The notes beneath the pieces are model-generated. The model saw nothing but the letters and a program-made list of their open reading frames with translations. It was not told the origin of the DNA and did no database searches. Shown piece after piece: positions 22,967 through 37,034 of a stretch of 64,000 nt of DNA. Where the stretch lies: the NCBI GenBank assembly GCA_014529385.2, contig CM043942.1, positions 24,075,991 to 24,139,990 of the forward strand. Reading direction: 5' to 3'. Source of the DNA: Adiantum capillus-veneris. Lineage: Eukaryota; Streptophyta; Polypodiopsida; Polypodiales; Pteridaceae. The position numbers and the translations under genes were made by a program. Numbering within the stretch: position 1 is the first letter of the stretch; each line of letters starts with the position of its first letter.

Positions 22967-23954
22967 CTACAACCCACAAGCAAAAGAGACTCGCCTGCTC
23001 TCTCGCTCTCTACCTGGCTGTATGATCACAAAGACAACACCATCTCTCCCGTGATCCACATGCAATGGGTAACCTGTACCACTCCTGGCACCTCTCGCAA
23101 TCACTAGCGAACCCAAATGCATCACAAAATCTCGCTCTCGTAGCGAAATCTGACATCCACAATCTCTAAGCTTACAAATCGAGATCAAACTCACTGTCAA
23201 ATTTGGTACATAGCGCACATGTCGTAACAAGTAAGATGCACCACTCGGTAATGACAGTCTCACATCTCCTGCACCTGCTATTGCATGCACCGATCCATCG
23301 TTCAACCGAACACTGCCAAGCATCCCGCTAGAATAGCTACAAAACCATTCACGATGCGGCGTGACATGAAACATAGCATCTGCGTCTAGCAACCACTGTG
23401 AAGGGAGTGCACTATCCACATGTATAGCATCTCATGCATAGCTCGAGGTAAAAGTGACATCCCCGTCACTAGTATACTCCGACACTACATCTGCCTCAAC
23501 TGTCAAAGCAACTAACCATGGCATCACTACATACATCTTTGAGACTGCCATGTCTCCTACGATGTCGCATACGACGAAAATAGCGCCGTCTAACGTGTCC
23601 AGAATGACCACAATACCAACATGTCACCTGTCGGCGTGCTCATGAATGTACATGTCTCACACGAATCTGTGATGACTCAGATCTATCATACATATCATGT
23701 AATCTGTGCCAAAGTTCTCTCGAAGTAGTCTCATACATAACAAGATCATATACAGATTCCGCAAGGTGCAAAGAGAGTGTAGATAGTGCCATCTCCTCTA
23801 GCTCCTGCCACTGATCGTCAGACATGTTTGAAGGTCTACCTGCATCACCACTCAATGGTCGATGCAACCCTCACTATGTCAATGCATCAAGCATACACTC
23901 TCTCCATGCTGCAAAGTCTGACCCATCAAACATGCACCATTTCGGAGAGATCAT
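22967..23954 (-). pseudogene. Element E copia gag and protease
   Basis: Gag starts at an ATG at 23,954 (MISPKWCMFDGSDFAAWREC) and, after two adjacent stops, continues with GRPSNMSDDQWQELEEMALSTL and MYETTSRELWHRL, the usual copia gag fold. A knuckle near 23,580-23,622 reads CWYCGHSGHVRRRY, with the last Cys of CX2CX4HX4C changed to Tyr. The protease part (23,419-22,967) reads WLLDADAMFHVTPHREWF, where the expected DSGA site has become DADA. The later RHVRYVPNLTVSLIS is the normal pre-integrase block. Damaged at all key sites. Confidence 0.8.
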
Positions 23955-25511
23955 AATCTGAGCGATCACCTGTCTCTGCCATGAGCACAGTGTAGCAAAC
24001 TAGAAAGCAAAACCACCTCACCAACAACACCTGGAAACTGCCTACAAATATGGCTAGAAACACAATGTAAAACCTGTGAGAAACACTCCAAAATAGAGCT
24101 CCCGCAATGTCAATACAAGCCTCGCCTACTCTAGTATCACACTGAAATCTGTGAGCTAATCACCAAGCCCACACTGTGCGGTATCGATGCATACACACGC
24201 ACAAGAGCTCCCACCTGCAGAGAACACCGCACGTAATCACTGAGTGCAATCGCAATCACAACCTGCTTAATCGCATCAACTTATGCGCATAAAACTCATG
24301 GGAAAATTTCGCCAGAGATTCGACGCACAATGGCTATCAACACAAAATAACCATTGTCCTGCAAGCTCAATACAATGAGCAATCAATGCGCATCAAACTA
24401 CACTCAACATACATGCATAAGCTCTGAAAACCTGTGTCCAGCAAATGCTCACAAAGAGTGTCACAAATGACCATACATATCATCCACAACCAACCACTGC
24501 ACTTGCTCAAAAGATCTACTGCTCACCACATAAGCATACATAGAGCATTACCCGCTCAAAGACCATGTATGCAAGCCACAACACTGCAGAAGAACCACTC
24601 AACTGCAACTGGCAACACCTGTGGGAGTACTAGACTCAACCTGTACCTGGGAGTCAAACCCGATCTTGTAACACCTCAAATGTGCCTGCTACCTGCAGTG
24701 TGCACGGGTAAGCTGTCTGCAGCAAAGAAAACAACAGAGCCCAAAATTGTGCTGAAAAACAGTCTCTGTATTTTTAATTTCAGACCCACCTGCACTCTGA
24801 ATCAGAAAACAATTCCTTCTACAAAGTCGTAGAGCTTGAAGCCAGCTCAGTTTTGAACCAAAAAGTTTTGGAATCGGAGCTCTGTAGCTCAAGTTATGAG
24901 AAAAACAGTAGAATATTGTCAAAATGCCAAAAATTGAACGACTTTCTTCTGTGCTTCTTTGAGCTCATAGAAAGTCTCAAACTCACTTCCCACCTCGATG
25001 AGTGAGCTGAATGCATCAATCTCACAATGATTCCATGTCTATGGAAGCTCCAAGCTCCAACTTGTCGCCGATGTAGCCGTTGCAAAGCTTGCCGAGAAGA
25101 GGGAAAATGCTATACACAGTGGGCTGATCTGTAGAGGAAATGTGGACTGATCTGTGAGCACTAGGAAGCTCCTCAGAGCTCTCCTACAAGCCTTTGTATG
25201 GCTGTCCACAAGCCTCCTCTATTTCTCCCACAAGCCTCCTCTATTTCTTTGCTCAGATCTAAAATTTAACTTCAACTATCACTTATTTTTAACATGGAAA
25301 ATTCAATTTCTTTTTCAAGGAGTTTAGCCCGATAAAAGTTTTCTTTTTTGTGAAATGTTGTTGCAAGTTAGGTAGGTACTATTTTACGGGTCAAAACAGG
25401 ATGAAACGCTCTTTCTGTGGGGTGGACCATCTTGGACCATGAGTGTAGGAAATTGATTGTGAGTTCTTCAATACGTGTTTTTAGTGTATTGATCACTATT
25501 GGGGGAGGGAA
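23955..25511 (-). other. Probable leader of element E and unassigned sequence
   Basis: About 1.55 kb right of the element E gag start with no convincing coding frame. The part near 24,000-24,900 is probably the untranslated leader. I could not find a 5' LTR matching 22,039-22,232 or a primer site, so the 5' end of E is missing or too diverged. A short direct repeat (CACAAGCCTCCTCTATTTCT) occurs twice near 25,210-25,255. Confidence 0.4.
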
Positions 25512-27699
<2,188 letters not shown>

Positions 27700-29107
27700 C
27701 GCATTAAGTGGCAAGATTGTCAATTTCATGCTTTCCTTGCCTCCTTTCCAAGTGGTATTGTGTCTTTGTCGTGGATTTTGCAAAGAACTATACTTTTGCC
27801 CATAGTAGGAGATCCAATATGAGTATAACATCTTAGAGTAGGTACAAAAGATAATGGTTGCATAAAATGATATTTGCTTGTCTTTTTTAGCCGTTTGGTT
27901 AAAAAGAGGTGTTTCATGTATTCCAAATGCTCTTGTAGGTGGTGATCCTAGTACACATATCTTACCGTCATGCAGAGGTGGCAATTGATGGGGTGGATAG
28001 CTCTGAGGAGTCAGGAGCGATCATACACGAGTACCATTTTTACATTAGTGATGATAACTTCCACCATCCACAATTTGTGTAGCACTATTTGTAGCAGCAT
28101 GATCTTTTCCTTCGTGAGCATCACATCTCATACTCTTTTTGCTATATTTGGTCAAATGGTTGTGATACACAACTCAAAAGCGCACGTCTATTATTTTGGT
28201 TGTACATATGGCACCATAGCAGTGGCATACCTTGCATTTGGAGCTTCTTTGAGTCGGGGCATAGGAAGGGAGAGCATGATGGTGCATGCGCTTGTGTGAA
28301 GCACACCCTTTGTTGATATCAGCTTTGACAAGATAGTGACCGATTTAGACATGCTAGACAAGTTGTTGAGTGGTGCTTGCGGCACATGGCAGATGACTCA
28401 TCTGCGAGTGAGAGACGATCAATCAGGAGGTTCTTTTGGTCTATGGTGGATAGCCAGGATATTGATCTCACCAGCTAGGATTGTGACACTATAGCTGGTA
28501 TGTGCATGACACTTGGACCACTGTAGCTAGGTATCCCACCATCATTACTAGATGCCACTAAAACTTTTGTAATGTTTGCATACATGGGAAGTGGAGAGAT
28601 TGCACCATGATAGAGTGGGCTGATAGTTGGAGACTCGAGCTTCTTTCACCCTCATAGGGCACGATCACATCGAGCAGCTTCATTGAGGACAACATCACAC
28701 AATTCTCAAATTGATGCTGATACTCTCACAGATTGCTTGGCAGAGGGAGAGGGAGAGGGAGATTTTTTTGTACTCATTGTTGAGGAGGGAGTTGATTACT
28801 ATATTCATAGATGCATCAAGGCAAAGTTTGTGCTCCAAGAACCCACTATGGATGATCATGGTGAGACATATGATGCTCATAGGATGGTTGTTTCAAGACA
28901 CATGTTTAGCAAGTGCATGGACATGGGCATTACATCCATCTTGTACAGCACGAGTGGCCAAAGGTAGCCATACACTACTCCCATCTAGTCCTTGTTGTGA
29001 ACCTCCAACTAGAGAGGGCTGTCAGCAAAAAAGAGGAGAGCGCACTTTGCTGGCATTTGCATCCGGATGATCATGAGAGTATCATGGAAGTAGAGAAAGA
29101 GCTGTAG
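27700..29107 (+). pseudogene. Decayed gene of an unrecognised multicopy family
   Basis: The plus strand holds a long coding frame with scattered stops. Blocks are VVDFAKNYTFAH (about 27,770), ISDDNFHHPQFV, WSNGCDTQLKSARLLFW (about 28,150), FESGHRKGEHDGACACVKHTL (28,240-28,305), QVVEWCL, and a clean 94-codon end frame (28,683-28,967) with FVLIVEEGVDYYIHRC. From 27,983 to about 28,530 one frame runs with six stops, too few for chance. The pattern DFA.NY ... DGC..Q.KS ... GHGKG..DG resembles uncharacterised proteins that I associate with repeat-rich genomes. I cannot give a function. Confidence 0.5.
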
Positions 29108-29324
29108 ATCTTGTTGATGACATTGACGAGTCCCGATGATGATGATGAACTCATTAGTTCTACTTATCATTCCACTTTATTTTCCTCTTCATTTAATTCC
29201 TTTCTTGTATACTCTTGTTCATGGATCTTCTATATTATGGTGTTTTTTCAAAGCTGTACCTTCTCTCAATTGTTTTTGTGGTTCATTTCCAAGTTTAGCC
29301 TTCATCACTTTTTATTTAATCTAT
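29108..29324. other. Short AT-rich spacer
   Basis: Lies between the decayed gene and the hairpin array. It is T-rich on the plus strand. Nothing recognisable. Confidence 0.35.
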
Positions 29325-31357
29325 ATTTGATTGGGGGCCACACAATTGCTAATTCTTACCACATGGCTTGCTAAGGGTCCTATGGTAGAAAATTAGCGTT
29401 TGCATAGTCCAAGGTTGTCAAGACAATAACCAAAGGCCATGAAACTTTTCAAAGATTGAGAGTAGGGTGCATTACCCATCCCTGCAAAGTTTCATGGCCT
29501 TTAGTTAGTATCTCATCAGTATGGGGCTACACAATCATCCATTGCTATATGGCTCTCTACCCTTGCAATTTTTTATGGCCTTTGGTTACCGTCTCGTTTA
29601 TATGAAACTACACAATCACCAATTGTTTTCCATAGGGCTTGTTGACGGCCCTATGGTAAAAAAAATGGCGTTTGCATAGTCCAAGATCAAGGAGATAATA
29701 AGCGATGGCCGTGAAAATTTGTAGGGGCAAGGAGTATGTTGCATTACTTGCCCTTGCAAAGTTTCATAGCCTTCGGTTACCGTCCCGTTGGTATGAGCCT
29801 GCAAGATTGCCAATTTTTTTCCATAGAGCTCATTTCCCCTGCAAAGTTTTATGGCCTTTGATTATCGTCTCCTCGGTTGCACAATCACCATTTTTACCAT
29901 AGTGCTCTTATTGAGCCGTATGGCACAAAATTGTCATTTACATAGCCCCAGACCAGTGAGACAATAAGTGATGGTTGTGAAACTTTGCAATGGTGGGGAG
30001 TGGATTGCATTACCTACCTCTACAAAGTTTCATGGACTTAGGTTATCATCTCATTGGTACAGGGCTACACAATTATCAATTTTTTTCCATAAGGCCCTTA
30101 GAAATTCATATGGCAACAAATTGACATTTACTTAGTCCCACATTGGTGAGACGATAAGCAATGTCCATGAAACTTTACAAGGGTGGAGAGTAGATTGCAT
30201 TATCTACCCTTGCAAAGTTTCATGGAGTTGGGTTATTGTCTTATCGATCTGTGGTTACACAAACACCAATAATTTTCCATTTAGTGGGCCCTATGGGAAA
30301 AATTTGATGTTTGCTTATCCCTAGACCAGCAAAATGATAATCGAAGACCATGAAAATTTGCAGGGATAAATAATGCAGCCAAGTATCCACCCTTGCAAAC
30401 TTTCATGGACATCAATTGTCTTCTTGTCAGTATGGGACTGCACAATTGCCAATCTTTTGTCATAAGGCTCGCTAAGGGCACTATGGCAAAAAATTGGCAT
30501 TTGCACAATCCCAAACCAGCGAGACGATAAAGCGATGGCCATGAAACTTTGCAAGGGTGGGAAGAAGGTTAGGTTATATTACCCACCCCTACAAAGTTTC
30601 ATGGCCTTCAATTACCGTCTCATCAATTTGGTGTTGCACAATCACCAATTTTTTGTCATAGGGCTCGTTGAAGCCTATGGCAAAAAATTTGGCTTTTGTG
30701 CAAGCCTACAGTGATGAGACGGTAAACGATGGCTATGAAACTTTGCAAGAGTGGGGAGTAGGGTGCATTACCTACTCTTGCAAATTTTCACGGCCATTGA
30801 TTACTATCTTGTTGATATGGGGCTACAGAATCGCCAATTTTTTTCCATAGGACTTGTTGAGGGCCCTATGGCAAAAAATTGGCATTCGTGCAGTCCCAAA
30901 CCGGCAAGACGGTAAGCGATGGCCATGAAATTTTGTAGGGACAAGAAGCAGGCTGCACCTTACAAAGTTTCATGGCCATCAATTATTGTCTCCTTGGTAT
31001 GGGGTTGCACAATTGCCAATTTTTTGCCATAAGGCTTGCTAAGGCTCTATCGAAAAAAATTGGCGTTAGCCAACTCCTAAATTTGTGAGACGGTAAGCGA
31101 TGGCCATGCAACTTTGTAGGGGTGGGGAGTGGGATGTATTACCTACCCATACAAGGTTTCATGGCCTTGGGTTATTGTTTATCGCTATGGGGTTGCACAA
31201 TCTCAATTTTCCCATAGGGCTCGCTTAGGGCCCTATGGAAAAAAGTTGGCATTTGAGTAGTCCCAAACTAGCGAGACAGTAAGCTGATGGCCATGAAAAT
31301 TTGCAGGGGTGGAGAGTAGGATGCATTAATAACTACCCCTTAAAGGTACCATGGACT
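29325..31357. repeat. Tandem array of about ten 187-bp palindromic monomers
   Basis: The phrase GCAAAGTTTCATGGCC recurs at about 29,482, 29,755, 30,022, 30,212, 30,396, 30,592, 30,780, 30,963 and 31,150, with spacings near 183-196 bp where intact. Each monomer is an inverted repeat. The arm TTTCATGGCC..TTACCGTCTC...CACAATCGCCAATTTTT meets its complement around a centre like CCATAGGGCT...GGCCCTATGG. Ten such centres lie near 29,370, 29,632, 29,905, 30,090, 30,275, 30,460, 30,657, 30,850, 31,030 and 31,215. The bridge between monomers (TTTGCAAGAGT...ACTCTTGCAAA type) is a second dyad. Monomers diverge by roughly 10-25 percent by eye and two are shortened. No coding frame. Confidence 0.85.
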
Positions 31358-31734
31358 TCTATAAAAACGATGAGCATCATCATCAAAATAACCAAAAATC
31401 GTGTAGAAATCTTCAATTTCCAACACTACCAATGACAAGAGATATTTACATCAAAATACATAAAATTTGGTACACAAGAACACCATAAGCCATTGATTAT
31501 AAGTACATCATCATAAAAATACATCAACCATAATGTCTTATACAAGTAATCTCCATAAAATATTGATTATAAATACACCATCATTAAAATACATCGTACA
31601 CAAGGTGTGGTATAAATGGAAGGCATAAACAATAACATCGAGACAACAACCCATAGAAAATGCAGCAAATACTAAAATATGAACAAGTACATCAATTTGA
31701 ATCTAAATCTAAATGGTCTATGCAGGGTTCCAGC
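31358..31734. other. AT-rich spacer with small direct repeats
   Basis: Contains repeated words such as CATTGATTATAA and ATCATAAAAATACATC in loose tandem (about 31,490-31,590). No gene seen. Confidence 0.4.
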
Positions 31735-32200
31735 TACTGCCTAATATGCGGGGGGTCTGCACCACTCTTTGTGCTATGGCCCATTGACTACCAGGTGTTG
31801 CAGCCCCCTTGCCTTAGCTGTAAGTAGAGACTCGCTAGCATCTACCCAAACTTTATCACATTGGAACTGAATCAGAGAAAGAGCCATCTCCTATTCATCT
31901 AGTGTGCAACACGCTTGATATCCCATTTCCCAAATCTTCACATTTGTATACACTTGCAAGATAATCTCCGAGTGAGTAGCATCCTTCACTCCCTAGAGCT
32001 TTGCAACAAATGCTAGATCTACAAAGTCTACCTCTGTGGGGAAAGGAGATCCATCCGGTGGCCTCCTTAGTGCTCGCTCTCTAGACCACTCCATGAGGAT
32101 GTCCCACTATCAAAAGCATTGCAGTCTCACCTTCTCTACCTTTGTAGCCCACTGCACCCACAGACTCAGCCATCTATAATGCCAGCTCCTCTGGTCCATC
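31735..32200 (-). pseudogene. Decayed coding region, family unknown
   Basis: The minus strand reads in one frame for about 150 codons with about six stops: WLSLWVQWATKVEKVRL, WDILMEWSRERALRRPPDG, FPTEVDFVDLAFVAKL, GVKDATHSEIILQVY, WEMGYQACCTLDE and KVWVDASESLLTAKARGLQ. The even spacing and protein-like make-up argue against chance. It points toward the hairpin array and toward the decayed gene at 27,700-29,107. No family is recognised. Confidence 0.45.
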
Positions 32201-32589
32201 CCCCAACATTGCTACAACAATTGTCTGCATGTCTGTTTCATCACTTGGCCCAAGTGGGCGGCAAGTAATGAGGTCCACGGTTTGGCCCCTTGGGGGGGAA
32301 GATTGTGTATGCCTCACTGACGATAAAAGTGGGTAGGGATATGTCAATGGCACACTAGTGTGATTGCATGCACATGTTATGTATGACGCGATAAAGGTGG
32401 AAGAAATGGCTGCAATCCAAGGTATAAAAACCTGCATTTTCAAACAAATCTATGCAAATGCAACACTCAATATGTTCTCCCAAAGTAGCTCGGACAGCAT
32501 CGCAAGCTCTCCTCTGCATATAAGGGTATAATGGTACTGCTCAACATGGTAACAGCTATGTTTTTCTTGGAAAAGAATATGAGTGTTGT
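32201..32589. other. Unassigned stretch
   Basis: Possibly the upstream part of the decayed minus-strand gene. I see no clear frame, repeat or RNA gene. Confidence 0.3.
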
Positions 32590-32725
32590 GGGTTTTGTCA
32601 TAAAATATAATATCTAACTAACCCAAATGATTTTCTCATATTATACTCATCATTTAATGTGGGAGAATAAACGGGAACAAAAGTTAGAATATAGACATGT
32701 GCTTATGGATCTATCTCAACACGGG
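32590..32725. mobile_element. Partial second copy of the fold-back family
   Basis: Blocks CCCAAATGATTTTC, CATTTAATGTGGG, GTTAGAATATAGACATGTGC and GATCTATCTCAACA match the spacer and arm of the element at 1,246-1,617, partly in reverse complement. The other arm is absent. It shows that the family is dispersed. Confidence 0.65.
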
Positions 32726-32802
32726 GCCAAATGTCATGTTGGAGGTATTCACCCCAATTGTCTACTAGCTTTATGAGAATCCAAAGTTCCCACATAACAA
32801 AG

Positions 32803-35330
32803 TCATTCTGTAGTGGATTTCTTTTCATTCATCGGAGCATGCTCATTTGGTCGATATCGCCACCTCTTATAGCTCATCTTTTTCTTGCCCAGGACCCACT
32901 TTTGATTTACATCTAGATTTGACTCACTAGATTGGTCCTCACTGGTGTCCTCTTCACTCTCGAATGAGCTTACATAGGTTGATGCACTCGATCTTGAATG
33001 ACTCCAAAAAATTTTTATCTCCCGATTTGTGAGGCTCAGAATTAGTTTCACTTTGGGATTTGGTGTCTGAGTTGCATTGGTGTGAGTCTTCTATAGAGTC
33101 ATCAATGGCACTGTCAGGTTGGTCTACAAATTTCTTACCCTTAGAGGATATATGCATTGCAGTTATCATGTTTAGGGGTGCAACCTGTGGTAACTCTTCC
33201 CCCTCTGGTGTGACCCAAATGGTTCCGCTATTTCCCCAGGTGTCTATGGTTGCAGCTAGGTGTATCCAATCAACATTATCTGACTCCATCATACCCAGTA
33301 ACACATCCATATAAGGAGAATCATGGCCAATGTATGTATCCTTCTTATAAATATAGCAGTATTGTAGTGGGGCTGAGTGCACTGTGGTGTCAAAGTGATG
33401 ATTGATAATGGATCTACTTCCTAGGGGGTGTACTTTACCGGTCACCAAATCCTCTCTAATGACAAAGTCCTAGAATTGCAGATAGACATGGTTTTTAGAC
33501 CAATCATGAACCATTTATGCTTCTCTCATAAAAGGTCATCCTAAGATCATTTCATATGACATAGGGTGCTTAGAAAAATCCATCAAGATGAAAGTATGTC
33601 AAACTTTATGCCCTAGAACTTTGATCTTAAGATCCCTGAGCATCCCAATAGGTTTTGAAATGGTACCATTGGCCATCTTTACCACAATCTTTGTAACGAT
33701 GAGGTGGAGTTTTCCCATGGATTCCCAACAATTTTTAGTAATGATGCTAACTCCCACACCACCATCAAGGATTCCCTTTACAGTTAATCCCTTTGTAGGG
33801 TTGCATTATACTCGTCACCTTCAAACTACTGCACTAATTCATTGATAGGTACCTCGACAACAGACTTGTGTCCATCTAAGTCAAGTGATTGCACTTGATT
33901 CTCCTCAACACTCATAATTGAATAATGCCTATTTGTTTGCGCAAGTTGTGATAATCTAGCCTGTAGCTCCCCATTAAGGAATGCTTGAAGTGCAAAGAAT
34001 AGCTTAGGATCTCCATATAAGTTTGCTACAATAGTGGTTCGGACCTCTGAAGACATGAAATCCACTATCTTGGAAACATTCAATGGCATTTTGGGAGGTG
34101 TAGGTCCTTGACTAGGAACTGGGAGTATGGAATCTCCCCTTCCTCAATGGGATCATGCATTCTCTCACTAAACATCCTTTCAAACAAGAAAGGTGTATGC
34201 CCACTTTCTGATGTCTTGTCCTCACTCTCTTCTCGGATGATATTGGGTATGGCTAACGGTCTATCGTTCGTGTGGTGAGGATAAACTTGCGTGGGAAACA
34301 TTGTGTCAAAAATCTTCACATGTCTAGGTTCTAATTCTAGCTTTCTTTGAGTCTCCTCCAAAAAACCTCTTAGGTAGTGAACTTGCTCAATCTCCTTCAT
34401 TGGGTTTGGGTAGGTCCCAATCTTCTTCTTGCGGTTTTCCTCTTTTGGCCCTCATGGATTATCTTGGGGGTTCCTGATTGGATTTAGAAACACTTGTTGC
34501 GTTTTCGAGGATTCTTTATGGCTCTCCCCAATTGGGTTTCTATTTGGCTCCATCTCATGGTATTCTTTGTTGGCCATTCCCTTTGTGGTAATGGTTTTGG
34601 TTTTCATTTCAATTGAATATCAATCATCCTCGGGGTCGTTCATATACACAGGATTATCTCATGTCCCTATGTTTCTCTTGGAACTTGGTTTTGAACTTTT
34701 AGTATTTAGCAATCTCTTCCTTCGTGTTTTATTTTTCTTTGCTCCAATAGTCGATGAAGTATCTCTCTCTTCAAGGATGTGGTTTGAATTTTGGAGCATT
34801 GACCTTATAATCACATTGGTGGGTACAACGGGTGGTATTGTTGATGTGTTAGTAGCAATATTCACCAAATTCAAGGGTGTGATCTCGGGTGCATTTGGGC
34901 TATGGAGGCACTGTGCAATCAATGATCTATGCCACAACAATTACATGTGAGTTCTGGCATTGCAGACGTGCTCCCTTGATTGGTATGCACTTGTGTGGCA
35001 TTATTTTGTAGCCTAATAGGACATTCAACTATCCAATGTGGTCCACCACACTTGTAGCATTGAAGGTGGTCTCCTAGCTATGATGTTGATGTTTTGACCT
35101 CTTATAGCCAGAGCAACTGCTTGGCAAACAAGCTTGAATTGCCCGAACAATCTTCCATGTAATATATAGGACACTCTTCAAGAGTATCCATCCCATAGGC
35201 AATACTAGTGTCTATTTCTTCCTCACAACCATCCAAACAAGTACTAGATGGCTTGCAACCCATATGATTCACATGGCATTAGGAAATTTTGGAGATTGTT
35301 TGGAGGGCCTTCTAAGAAAAATAGAATTTT
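32803..35330 (-). pseudogene. Element F: gag and protease fragment of a K-type gypsy element
   Basis: On the minus strand a Cys-rich start (MGCKPSSTCLDGCEEE, from 35,264) leads to a zinc knuckle near 35,035-35,075 reading CYKCGGPHWIVEC, which is CX2CX3HX4C. A second, damaged one follows (CNCCGIDH). Further on are a 106-codon frame (34,400-34,080), an 87-codon frame (34,089-33,826), and the protease (about 33,800-33,490) with ILDGGVGVSIITKNCW and MILG, DGGV standing for DSGA. A 164-codon frame (33,448-32,954) forms the acidic linker after protease. RT, RNase H and integrase are absent. Layout and knuckle spacing match elements G and K. Confidence 0.65.
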
Positions 35331-35837
35331 GACTTTCTCTCTCTAGAAAATAGGTGTGGTAAAAGCAATTGTAAACTTGGAATAACCATTAAAAAAGTGT
35401 ACTTACAAGTAGATTCTTGCCACAACTTCATAACGGTCGTGATGATTGAAGAATAAATTATTTTCAGTTGCATTTAATGAACGTCGTAGAATTGGAGGGA
35501 GTTGCCTTTACGTGGAATGTATGACTAAAGAAAAAAAGACGTATCCTTCCAAACCTGCTCTCTCCTTACTCTCTCACTGTTTGTGCGCTGACCTCACAGA
35601 AATCCCCCCTTTCTTGCATTGTTGCATACATGGTTTCTTCTTCCACCCCCACGAATGTCCTCCTTAAAGACCCCTCTATCATCTACACATTGACCTGGAT
35701 CCCCAATATACACCACTGTGTAAGCGAGGCAAAACTAACAACAAAGTGACACCGATCATGATAGAGAGACTCAGAGCAGAACCCGAGCAGAAGGAGCAAA
35801 ACACTTAGATATTTGGAAAAAAGGTTCACTCTATCCA
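35331..35837. other. Spacer between element F and the spliced gene relic
   Basis: No clear feature. It may include the promoter side of the plus-strand gene relic. I cannot point to a TATA box with confidence. Confidence 0.3.
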
Positions 35838-36200
35838 TTGAATCCCATGACCAATGCTTTCCCTGCATTTGCAAATCCCACTAACTTATTGGCCTTTGCA
35901 GGTAATGGAGAGAATGGATTGCTTGGCTACTGTAAAGCTCTAAACAGTCAATCAGAAACTTATAAAGACATGGTGAAGCACCAAGCAGATGAGATTGGGA
36001 GACTTTCTAACTTGCATTATGAGGACCAAAAGACTGTAATGGTAGTGCACACAAGAATCACAGGTCTTGCAAACAAAGGTGCGGACATTAAAAACAAAGA
36101 CACAACGTTAGGTGCTCATGTGCGAAAGAAGAAACTACGAAATCTTGAAACGCTTGAAGGTAGGCTCTGGTGGCCTTAAGAAAAGAATCCAAGCATTGAG

Positions 36201-36275
36201 GTGAGCATTGTAAATTGTCTACTTAATTTAAACTAATCTAAGTTTTTGCTTCTGTTAGTTATGGTTTCTTTGTAG
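36201..36275 (+). other. Predicted intron 1 of the gene relic (75 bp)
   Basis: Donor GAG/GTGAGC and acceptor TTTCTTTGTAG/AG. Joining the flanks keeps a reading frame (KRIQALR to DSIYPDKEN). AT-rich, as plant introns are. Confidence 0.6.
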
Positions 36276-36936
36276 AGATTCTATCTATCCAGATAAAGAA
36301 AATATAGACCCGAAGGCCAATGTAGGAAAGCAGTTAAAGCCACTCATAACTAGTGGTCTTGCAAAGGATATAATACATGAAAAAAAGTTTAAGGTTTTGC
36401 AACAGGATGTTGTTGACACATTCATTTCAAAGAATGCAGTGCCTGCCAAGAAAATACAGGGTACATTGGACTCCCTTGGCGTTAGTAAAAGAGGTTACTC
36501 AGCTATTCAACAGTCTATCTCTTCCATGCTTGTGAAGAAGGGAATTAAGTCTAAGCTTTTACCAACAGCTGCAAGTTTTTGGAGGGAAAGACTCCAGCTC
36601 AATAATGAACATACCGACTTCATTGGATGTCCATTTCATATTCGTTTATAGCTCACAGGGAACTACTGCCACTTATGATGAGTACAACAATATCTTCATG
36701 GAATTGATTTTGTTGCAAACTAGAATGGTAGAGTTCTACAATATCACATTCGAAGAGACAAGTGGCGTTCTACATTTGTTTTGAAACTAGATGAATGTGA
36801 GATTCTTAAAGAGAAGAAGCTAGAGCGAGTTACAATCACATTAATGAATAGGGCTCTTTCCAAATGTCCCACTAATGATCCTTCATACTTCAGTGTTTAA
36901 TCAGAAACAAACATATGATGGCTTGGTGCATTTCAG

Positions 36937-37034
36937 GTAATCCAGTTATTTCCAATTTTGCAGCTCTAGCAAGCCCTCTATTGTACCTAAATTTTAGATT
37001 TATTTTTCATATCTCATAAGGATTAATCTTGCAG
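36937..37034 (+). other. Predicted intron 2 of the gene relic (98 bp)
   Basis: Donor TTTCAG/GTAATC and acceptor TCTTGCAG/GTAAAG. The flanks join in frame (GAFQ to VKKEENDF). AT-rich. Confidence 0.6.

Noticed and set aside
29325-31357. CRISPR-like array of regular repeats
   Set aside because: The repeats abut with no unique spacers, are 187 bp and palindromic, and the setting is a eukaryotic genome.
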